A DNA stretch of 64,000 nt, from positions 62,001 to 126,000 of the forward strand of contig CAWZYM010000366.1 in assembly GCA_963966185.1 (NCBI GenBank), written 5' to 3'. The notes beneath the pieces were generated by a model. That model saw only the letters and a list, made by a program, of their open reading frames with translations. It had not been told where the DNA came from and did no database searches. Origin of the DNA: Rhabditoides inermis. Lineage: Eukaryota; Nematoda; Chromadorea; Rhabditida; Rhabditidae. This document shows, piece by piece, positions 38,001 to 49,611 of this stretch (the stretch's first letter is position 1; every line of letters starts with the position of its first letter). Made by a program: the position numbers and the translations under genes.

Positions 38001-41000
38001 TCCTCGCTGAATGTGAGAAGTCTACTATAGTTCTAGATTTTGGTGTACTTATTCTAGGGGCTCGCTCGCTTGATGTGAGTTGAGGAATGTACGGTAGTCG
38101 GTTCTGTTGGAGGGAGTGGATAAAAAGTTGGCAAAAATAGATGAAAGACAGATAGATAAATAGAAAGACACATACACATAGACTTTTTGTGGATTTAGTT
38201 TTACTGCTATGCATTTTTATTGGGTCATTCTATGTACTTCCTTGCTGAATGCGAGGAGTATACTGTAGTTCTAGACTTTGGTGTACTTATTCTAGGGGCT
38301 CGCTCGCTTGATGTGAGTTGAGGAATGTACGGTAGTCGGTTCTGTTGGAGGGAGTGGATAAGCAGTTGGCAAAAATAGAAGAAAGACAGATTGATAAATG
38401 GAAAGACACATACACATAGACTTTTTGTGGATTTAGTTTTACTGCTATGCATTTTTATTGGGATATTCTATGTACTTCCTCGCTGAATGCGAGGAGTATA
38501 CTGTAGTTCTAGACTTTGGTGTACTTATTCTAGGGGCTCGCTCACTTGATGTGAGTTGAGGAGTGTACGGTAGTCGCTTCTGTTGGAGGGAGTGGATACT
38601 CGGCTCAATCACGACTAGTAGGAAACTAGTCGAAAAACTACTAGGAAACGAGCTAGTTTCCTACTAGTGAGGTGGTAAATTAGTAGACGGCTAGTTACGA
38701 TAGTGACTAGTTTACTAGTAGTTTTTTGTTGAAAAAAACTAGTAGGAAAAATAGTGAACTAGTTTACTAGTAGTTTTTTTGTTGAAAAATATAGTAGGAT
38801 TTGTATGCGTCATTTGTATAAAATCGGACTGGAATAACGATTTTGAATGAACAAATTTATTATTTCACCAACATCAAAATACAATTAGTGAACAACTCAA
38901 AACATTTAATTTACTGATATTGAAAAAATCATGGGAATATGACACTCACAAAATTCACACTAATAGAGTCAAAACATCGTACAACATCTGCAGCTAGACG
39001 AGTTGCTGGAGGACAAATGTAAGGAACTCGGAATAGGGTGGGTTGTCCTGGAGGACCTTCCAGAAGTTCTTCTGCATTTGGCGCACGACGGCCGCCTTCA
39101 GAGTGGAGATGAAGCACTCGAGCATGATTCGGGTCGCAGCGTTCACATACGACCTGAAACACGTTAAACATCATTCAACGATACGTTATACGTTATAAGT
39201 GTAAATATACCTGCAATGAAGCTTGGCGTGCGCCTCAGACTTTCCGATCCTGCCTCCCTCGTTGGTTTGCTGGCTGCTACTCCATTGCCTCGTAGGTAGC
39301 ACTGCCGTCCGGGTCAAACAGCTGCAAACATCGAGATAAAACTGATTATTTTATCTACACATTACAGTGTAAGAACTAGCGCAATCAGTCTTCTACAAAA
39401 TCGTTAATGACATCTTCCTTTCATTAATTACTCGATACCATAGATGAACGTACGAAGTGTGTTAGAACTACAGCCGACGCTTTACCATACACTGCCACTA
39501 TAAAACATAAATCTCACCTTGCCAAGTGATGAGAACAGCACGGGGCGCCGTAGCGATGCCCGGTCTCCACATCGCGGCACGTCTCCTAAAATCTTAACAA
39601 TACGGTTACATTTACAGACTAGCGCTATTACTATTTCAATTGATTGTAATTAAGATGAAACAAATCTTTGAAGCGGGTCAGTGGGATGCAATAAATCAAT
39701 TCCTCACCTCACCTCGCTTGCTTGATGTCGTATGCCTTTGCGCCACATGGGCGAACACGAGCGACGCAATGTTGGGGGTCCATGTCAGCTCGCGGATCAC
39801 CTGTAATCACACGTTATTTTATGCAATAGTTGACTGATAAACAAATATTTCGGAGTGAGATAATGCGAGTGAAAGTAAGCAAAGCGAACAATGGAACAAT
39901 ATGGCGAATCAGTAGACATCGGGAATGAATACGAATCAATACATACCGGGAAATACAATAAGAATAAGAAGATGAATGAGGGGTTGAAGACGGCGATGAC
40001 GACGGAAAAGATGAAGACGCGCTATTATCTGATAGGTTGGCAACAACAAAAAATCGGAAAAAAAATAGATAATGTTGTGCGTGATGATGCTGATTAGGTC
40101 GACTAGAATGAGCACACATGTTTTGATATCACGATAAACGCATACAATGAAAAAATACATTTAATAAACAACAATTAAAACAAAACAAAACAATAACTTT
40201 TTCGTCAAACAATACGAAAATGTTGTACTTACAGTAGAATTACAAATCGTGGTGGGACCATTTTGAAAAATCCTACTAGGAAACTAGTAGGAAATTTTTC
40301 CTACTAGTTTTTGAACTAGTTTCCTAGTAGTCAAAAATTTAGCTAGTTTACTAGTAGGAAAAATCGGACGAGCTAGTTTCCTACTAGTCACCCACAGGCC
40401 AGTAAGCAGTTGTCAAAAATAGAAGAAAGACAGATTGATAAATGGAAAGACACATACACATAGACTTTTTTTGTGGATTCAATTTTACTGCTATGCTTTT
40501 TTATTGGGTCATTCTATGTGCTTCCTCGCTGAATGTGAGAAGTCTACTGTAGTTCTAGATTTTAGTGTACTTATTCTAGGGGCTCGCTCGCTTGATGTGA
40601 GTTGAGGAATGTACGGTAGTCGGTTCTGTTGGAGGGAGTGGGTAAAAAGTTGGCAAAAATAGACGAAAGACAGATAGATAAATAGAAAGACACATACACA
40701 TAGACTTTTTTGTGAAATTAATTTTACTGCTCTGCATTTTTTATTGGGTCATTCTATGTGCTTCCTCGCTGAATGCGAGGAGTATACTGTAGTTCTAGAT
40801 TTTGGTGTACTTATTCTAGGGGTTCGCTCACTTGATGTGAGTTGAGGAGTGTACGGTAGTCGGTTCTGTTGGAGGGAGTGGATAAAAAGTTGGCAAAAAT
40901 AGACGAAAGACAGATAGATAAATAGAAAGACACATACACATAGACTTTTTGTGGATTTACTTTTACTGCTCTGCATTTTTTATTGGGTCATTCTATGTGC

Positions 41001-44000
41001 TTCCTCGCTGAATGCGAGGAGTATACTGTAGTTCTAGATTTTGGTGTACTTATTCTAGGGGCTCGCTCACTTGATGTGAGTTGAGGAGTGTACGGTAGTC
41101 GGTTGTGTTGGAGGGAGTGGAGAAGCAGTTGGCAAAAATAGAAGAAAGACAGATAGATAAATAGAAAGACACATACACATAGACTTTTTGTGGATTCAAT
41201 TTTACTGCTATGCATTTTTATTGGGTCATTCTATGTACTTCCTCGCTGAATGCGAGGAGTATACTGTAGTTCTAGATAATAATAATAATATTTATTACCG
41301 CGTATACTATATATATGAACACAGGACAAACACATAATAAGAGTGAATACGGCATTGGAAAATAAATAAACACAAAAATAGGATAAAACAGATAACACAG
41401 GTTCCCAAATGAGCACTTATCTAATTTTGGACGGAGGGAACAAATGGGGGTTATCTAGGAGGTACGATTTCACTGTTTGATGTTTCGCAGATAAAATGAT
41501 GTTGTTGGGGAGTGTGTTCCATAGTGCAAAAACCCTACTGAAAAACGTGCTGCTCTTTAAAGTTGTGTCAAAGCAAGGAATCAGGCGCCACCCATGAGAA
41601 ACGCGAGACCGGGAAGGTACAATGTTGAAGAGGCCAGAATACTCTAGACTAGTGCGATTAGTCATAACCTTATGAATATACGCAATATCGTTTATTAAGC
41701 GTCGCTCTTCGAGCGTTTGGAGATCTAATAGCTGGATAGCTCTAATAGCTAGATTTTGGTGTACTTATTCTAGGGGCTCGCTCACTTGATGTGAGTTGAG
41801 GAGTGTACGGTAGTCGGTTCTGCTGGAGGGAGTGGATAATACAACAGTGGAGCTCCGGATGTTCCTTTCCTCCCCTCACAGTTGGATTAGCGATTAATGA
41901 TGAGATTGGTTTAGGTGGGGGGAACATTGTGATGTGGTGAATAACCATGCTAAGAATATGTTTCCTATATTGGATATCCACAATAGCTCTTTGTGATTGG
42001 TAATTTGTCAGCGATTTCTTATTTAACTATAGTCTGCGCCAGAGCGATAGTGTTTCGATCTACCTCGTTTGCAGCTCGAATCTCGAAATACGGTGCTTTA
42101 ACCATCTAACTCGCTTGTTTTGCGCGCAATTGCAGCGAGCTGATTCTCCGTCTTCCTCTAACCTGCCCCACAGCGTGCGGCTTATTGAAAGAATCGAACT
42201 ATATCACTATATCACACTGTCTCTGTAAGAATCGGACGAGGTGGTTACTAGGAGCTATGTCAGCGCACATTGGTGTTATCGAAGGTCCTCTACAAGTTGC
42301 AAACAGTAGTTTTTGTCAAATATTCAAATTTGGCCCATTAAGGGACCACTACCTCAAATCGGTCAGTTTTTGTCAAAACACTTCAAATAAGGACTCGTTT
42401 GATTTCTTATCCGATTTTAAGAACTTTTTCATATACTGAACTTTTTGAAAACATTTGATTTGAAAAAGTTATGACCAAAAAAATGAAAAATTTGCATATT
42501 TTCCATTTTTATGAGTATGTTCCGGTCCGAAAAAACAAAAATGAATTACACCACTAGAAAGAGCGTTTCATGTTTAGTTTGCATGATTTTTAACACAAAA
42601 ATCGATTGGACCGTCTTTCGCCATCCAAACGATTGAAAGTGGTCCAGGCAGCAGAAATGGGGCTGTGTGAACGTTTTCATGTTATATCAATCCGAAAACA
42701 CAAAAACTAAATACACCATCAGAATCTACGTGTTTTGTTTTGTAAATGAGCACGTTTTCACCAAAATCGATTGCACTGTCTTTCACAATCCGGACAGTTG
42801 AAAATGATCTGTAAACAATGCACACAGTTCTGTTCAGTTTACCTGCTGTATCAATCTGAATTAACTAGAACAGATTGTAGTATCAGAATCTACGCGTTTT
42901 GTCCTTTATAGGGAACGCGTAGATTCTCGTGTTTTCTTGAGAAATGAATTCAACTGTAACTTATTAACGACGTTAATCAATCCTTTTTGACTACTTTCAA
43001 CTGTCCGGATTGTGAAAGACAGTGCAATCGATTTTCGTGAAAACGTGCTCATTTACAAAACAAAACACGTAGATTCTGATGGTGTATTTAGTTTTTGTTT
43101 TTTCGGATTGATATAACATGAAAACGTTCACACAGCCCCATTTCTGCTGCCTGGACCACTTTCAATCGTTTGGATGGCGAAAGACGGTCCAATCGATTTT
43201 TGTGTTAAAAATCATGCAAACTAAACATGAAACGCTCTTTCTAGTGGTGTAATTCATTTTTGTTTTTTCGGACCGGAACATACTCATAAAAATGGAAAAT
43301 ATGCAAATTTTTCATTTTTTTGGTCATAACTTTTTCAAATCAAATGTTTTCAAAAAGTTCAGTATATGAAAAAGTTCTTAAAATCGGATAAGAAATCGAA
43401 CGAGTCCTTATTTGAAGTGTTTTGACAAAAACTGACCGATTTGAGGTAGTGGTCCCTTAATGGGCCAAATTTGCATATTTGACAAAAACGACTATTTGCA
43501 TCTTGTAGAGGACCTTCGATAACCTTAATGTGCGCTGACATAGCTCCTAGTAACCACATGCCCGAAAAGTGTTCGATTCTTACAGAGACAGTGTGATATG
43601 TGCTATTAGCAGTCGTCTTCCACTGTCAGGTGAAAGGCAGAATTAGTTTGTGATTTGTAGGATGTGCATGCGTGTTTTAATTGCACCATTTATATGCTGA
43701 GACTTTGCGTTGTACAATTATTACGAGTATGCATATTGTCCAATTGCAGTCGTCTTCCACTGTGGCTGCCTCCGCCGCCCCTGCCGCCCCCGTTTCTGTT
43801 CCCTGGGTGGACAAGTACAGGCCCAAGTCGCTCGGACAGCTGGTGAGTCTGGGGGGGGAGGGGGAAGGGGGAGTATATGATCAGAATGAAGTGATTATTC
43901 GGATTCGCAAACCCAAACATGACACGATGGTGGTTGGTGAGTGGGAGGAGTTATTTATGTGGAATGGTTGTTATAGTAAATGGTTGGTGGGTAGGCGGTG

Positions 44001-47000
44001 AGTATGAATATCACAGTTTCACAGAGGTAATGTGCTATGGGGCGTCTCCGCGCCTGACGTTAGTCGTTGCACCACCATCAGGGAAGCAGTATTGGTCACT
44101 TTAACGATGCTATTTGTTGTGATTGGCAACATTGGCATGTTGAAGTAGGGAGTATAGTGGGGTACAGCTATGCCAGCGATAGTATGTTTTACGTTCTACG
44201 TGAATGGCACGCCGGGTATGCGCAGTAATGCGGTTAGCATTTCCTATAGACCCTAGCATTGTCAACATGTCAACACAATATCCAAATGTATACTTTTGTT
44301 TTTTTGAGTATGTGTTACACGTTTCATGCTAATAACTAGGGTTTCCTTGAATAACTAATGATATCAGAGGTCATATTCATATTCAGATATAACGTCTCTG
44401 GATAAAGGATTGATGATTGATTGATTGAGATCGATTGATAGAGGTGTCAGATGGATGGATTGGTTCGCGTGGGTAATGTGTGTCTCTCTGCAGGTCGGTC
44501 AGAACGGCGAGAAGTCTCCGATGAACAAGCTGATGGCATGGCTGAAGGACTGGCCCAAGTGGCACACCGGCGAGGCCGCCAAGCAGAAGAGACGTGAGTA
44601 GGGGGGGCCCACTTTCTGACATTCTGACTTTTTGAGACCTTCTTATAGTTCTAATGCTCGAACATGTGCCTATATATTGTCATACGTTTTATGTGATTAT
44701 CCTGAAATGTGCTCTTGCTCACAAACGCCCTCTTGCTGCAGCGGTGTCTCATCTTTTCTTCTTGATAGAGTATCAGTGTCTCATCTTTTCTTCTTGATAG
44801 AGTATTGATACTGATACTATCAGCTTGTCGTTTCACGTACCCTCTCTTGTTTGCAGCCCGCCCCGCGCCGTGGGCTGCGCAGAATGACGGCTCGTTCTTC
44901 AAAGCCGTGCTGCTGAGCGGATCGCCTGGTGGGTGGATGGGGGGGGGGCGTCCAGTAGTCCAGCCAGTGTTCACTGTCCCATCCCTACGTGATAGTAGCA
45001 CGGTGATAGGTGATAAAGTTCTCCCCAATTCTCCAGGAGCACAATTAATGCGCAAGCATGTTGTATACGCCGTGGCAAACAATTTACGAGATTGGCGGGA
45101 ACTTTAGTGGATAGGTGATAGATTGTGCGGGCGTGTGGGAGAGGATGAGAGAAGACATGGGAACTGGCTTGGTGGCAAGTCTCCAAATTTGTGGATAGGG
45201 GGGGGGGGGCGTCCAGTAGTCCACTGTCCACCATCCCTGCCTGACAGTAGCGGTGATAGTGGAGGAGAGGAGAAGGGGGGGGGGCATGGGAACTGGCCTA
45301 GCGTGGAGGATGACGATGGAGTAGGAGAGAAAAGAAGAGCCGTTGAGCTTGACTCTGTCGGTTTAGTATGTGACGAGACAAGATGTGGTGTAGAAAGAAG
45401 AGGGCCCTGTGCGTTTTTTTTAAACTTTTTGAAATATGTTTCACACGATGTATGTGTGAAAAGAAATCGAAATGTTTGGTAATCTTGCAACGACCAGTTT
45501 ATCTTGATTTACATTTACTGCTAATATAAAGAGTAGAACAACGGTCAACGGAGATAAAGCACAAGGGTTTAGTGGTTCACGTTAGACTGCGTGAAGTATC
45601 TGTCGGTGGTTCCTCGGTGTGTTCAAAACATTCCTAGTCAGTCTAGTCTGACTCTGTGACGAGTCATGAGACTGGGAAGTTCAGTGGATGCGGGTTAGTG
45701 GAATGCTTCGATTTCCAGTGTTTTTTTTTTGAAATATGTTTCACATGAGAAATGTAACGAAGGTATTGGAGTGGCGATTAATTCCAGAGTTTTTTTTCAT
45801 CCATCTCTAACTCGACATAATATACTTATACATATTCGAATTGTTTATTCGGAATCGCAATCTGATTATGACACGTACAAGACGAAATCATTCATAAGAA
45901 CCTACTAACTCGACATGAAATACACATTCCAAATATGCTGCTTGCAGGCATCGGGAAGACGACGTGCGCGCATATGGCATGCGAGCTGATGGGCGTGAAC
46001 TATGTGGAGATGAATGCGTCGGTGGGTGGGGGGAAGAGGGAGAGAGAGGGAGAGAGAGTGGGAGAGAGATAGAGGAGGAGGAGAGTGGGAGAGAGAGGAG
46101 ATTGAGAGAGAGAGAGAGGGAGGGTGTGGAGGGGAGAGAGGGAGGAGAGTGGGGGAGAGGGAGAGGTGGGGGAGAGAGAGAGGGGGGAGAGTGGGAAAGA
46201 GAGGAAGAGAGACAGTGTTGTTCCATCAATGCTTTTCGAAGATTGTGGCGTCTGTAACTTGTTTTGTATTAAATAGGACGTGAAGGTGAAGAAGGGTTTG
46301 ATGTGAGAATAACGATAACGATGGACGTTCAAAATTGCATCAGATGATTGTTCCATATATGTCGGGTTCAATTGCCTTTTTCACAAAATTATAGAGAACT
46401 GTGAAATAGGCAACTAATGCGACTGATTTTGCAACATCAAATTGCAAGTGTTCTGTCTTGGGTTTTGCAAAATAGGCCCATGGATAGCTAAAGGGCAATT
46501 TGGCAGGCTTGCAGAGAGAACACATCTGCAGAATCGGCCATGGGCCGATTTTGCAGACAGACCAGACCTGATAGGGATAACTTGTCTTGGCAAAACATTC
46601 GCTGCGCGCGGGACTCGAACCAGAGAAGCGAGCGTGCGGACAACGCAACGATACCACTAGGCCATCCACGCATGCACTGCTCTCTCTGAAAGAAGGGAAA
46701 CAATGCATTTTGTTCAAAGATACAAGACGTGAACATGCTTACTTGGTGAATGTAATTCATACTGAACGAAAGAACTAATTTCCCTATGACATTTGGAAAC
46801 ATAACAATTAAATCAGTCACTCTATACTCACGATAAGCATTAGCTATCACAAGCCTGTTTGAGTTGCGTGCTGTCGACTATTAGTAGGCGCAGCACCGTA
46901 AACGTGGCAGCGTAGTGTAGTGGCGTACACTCGCGATCATTGATCTCACCTATAGAGTTCGAATCTATGGCGCATGGCGGCATGAATTTGCAAACTTTAG

Positions 47001-47117
47001 TCGAAACATGTGCCAATTTCACAGTTCTCCACATTTTTGTGAAAAAATGAACCCGACTTATATCTGACATGCGCAAGGCGAGCGCCTGAGAGAGAGAGAG
47101 AGAGAGAGAGCGGAAGA

Positions 47118-47152
<35 letters not shown>

Positions 47153-47293
47153 CGAGCGAGAGAGAGAGAGAGTCTGATAGTCATCCCCCTCTCTCCTTTC
47201 AGGACGTGCGCAACAAGAAGCACCTCGAGGCGCACGTGGCTCAGCTCAGCGGCAGCCACCAGATCGAGGAGTTCTTCGGAAAGAAGAAGGGTG

Positions 47294-47334
<41 letters not shown>

Positions 47335-48924
47335 ATCACCTATCACACACAGTTGACAGGGAAGGTAGAGATTGGGACAATGATCCTTCGTTTCTTGGAT
47401 GAAGCGCAGTTCGGAGGTAGATATTGGGCACTGGAACAGGGATCACTGTACGCATTCTCGTTGCAGACTCGTCAGTGCAGGAGGTGAAGCACGTGCTGAT
47501 CATGGACGAGGTCGATGGAATGAGCGGCAACGAGGACAGGGCGGGGGTGGGTAGAGAGGGAGAGAGAGAGAGGGAGAGAGAGAGAGAGAGAGAGACAGAG
47601 GAAGGTAGCTGGACAGGGGAGGGAGGCCTTATTGTTCGGGAAGGATGGGTTTGATGGATCAATGTTCTGACAATGAGTCTATTGTAGAGATGGTCCGGTT
47701 AAACTCTTCACGGTTTTTTCGGTTCGGTTTGACCGGTTAACCGAACCGAAATTTCGAAAAACTGGTTCCGGTTAACCGGTTAACCGATTTTAAAACGGTT
47801 TTCGGTTAACCGGTTAACCGAACCGTGACGTCAAAAAACCGGTTCCGGTTAACCGGTTTTAACCGGTTTTAATCGGTTTTAATCGGTTTTCGGTTATCGA
47901 AACCGACACTGAAGGTGTGAGATCATCAAAGATAGCGCGAAATTCAATCTTATTTGTCAGTCACCGCCATTGTTACCTCACAAAACTCGAGAAATTTGAC
48001 AATACGAGCGTCGAACATAGCCTAGACAGTCAGCTACAGGGAAACCGGTTAACCGAACGATTCGGTTAACCGGTTCGGTTAACCGAAAACCGGTTTCTGT
48101 CACGGTTTTTCGGTTCGGTTAACCGGTTAAACCGAAATCAAAACGGTTTCCGGTTAACCGGTTAACCGAACCGGTTAAATAACCGAAAACCGGAAAAATA
48201 ACCGAAATGACGGTTAACCGGACCATCTCTAGTCTATTGACAACGCTGCCTATTTCGACGTGGTTCTTTCGAATAAGAAGTTGCAACGGTTACTGCACTA
48301 ACTATGTTAAGTTTAAACTGGGAAACGTTTTCTTTTATATTTTGGACAGAGGATGTGTCAACACTCAACAGCAATAGTATTGGGTATCATTGGGAAGCAT
48401 TTGTTTCAGTGTTGCGCTGAAAGATGTTCTTAACGTTATCTGAGAAATTTAATATTTTGATTGAGAACTGTGACCGAATATGTTGGTTGAGAAAGGCGAT
48501 TGGGAAAACAACAAGTATAAGATGGGTCGTCGGAAAAGTAGTTTGTTTAGTTTGTCGGTGAAACACTAATTTCACTGGAAAATTTCGGTGATCTATTAAT
48601 TATGCATGCTTTCCTTTCAGTTGTCCGTGCTAATCTGAATGAATGAATGAATGAATGTTTATGGTCATCGAAACTCGAAAGTATACATCGAAGACGAATT
48701 ACTATTGCTGATCGCCAAATGCTATATTCTAAGTGTCCAAATTGATTGGGATTTGGGATATTTGCGGGACTTTGGACTTTTGTGATCTCATAATTTTGCA
48801 TGCTTTCCTTGCAGTTGTCCGAGCTGATTGCGATCATCAAGGACTCGCGCATTCCCATCATATGCATCTGCAACGACCGACAGCACCAGAAGATGAGGAG
48901 TCTGGTGGGTGCGGGGGAGAGAAG

Positions 48925-48979
<55 letters not shown>

Positions 48980-49571
48980 GGCGAGAATCAGGGGAGATCG
49001 AGGGGCAGGTGTGGAGTCTGGTGGGTGGTGTGAGATGGTATGGGGAAAGGGTCTGAGAATGGTGGGTGAGGGGTGGACCGTCACATTGCTCGATTTGTAT
49101 TCGTTTGTGGGGACAGGTATAATCGCGATAGCTCACAAACAAAGAATTCAGAATATTTATCTCGAATCAAGTAGCACACAATATCGATTACGTAAATTGC
49201 AATGCCTACTGCGTGTTCCTATAACATGAGTTTTGTTGCGCCGAGAATACGTACGTACCATTTGTACGTCACAAACACAAATGAATGGCTTTGAGAGATG
49301 GAGACGATATTAGGATAGAGTAGGGATACTGTATACAAGAGATATGTACTCGATCACAGTTTGTTGTACCTGCACCCTTTCGACGCAAAAAAAGAGTTCT
49401 TATGCGTGATTTCGTTTTGTAATGGTCATTTTGGCGATTTCGATTACGCATTCGATTTGGTGTTGCAGGTGAACTACTGCTTCGACGTGCGCTTCCCGCG
49501 GCCGCGCGTCGAGCAGCTGAGGGTGGGTGGACAAGGGAAGAGGGATGCTCTGTATGCACATCGATCAATCA

Positions 49572-49611
<40 letters not shown>

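Noticed and set aside
26546..41276. About 75-codon minus-strand open frame present in most satellite monomers, with a hydrophobic stretch
   Set aside because: The monomer length (238) is not a multiple of three, several monomers lack the frame, no promoter or splice signals accompany it, and recurrence follows from recent array amplification.
26546..41836. CRISPR-like array
   Set aside because: The repeats are contiguous 238-bp monomers without unique spacers, in a eukaryotic intron.
42185..43559. Mirrored open frames of about 66-84 codons in the palindromic element
   Set aside because: Both come from the same inverted arm sequence and show no domain; they are a by-product of the palindrome.
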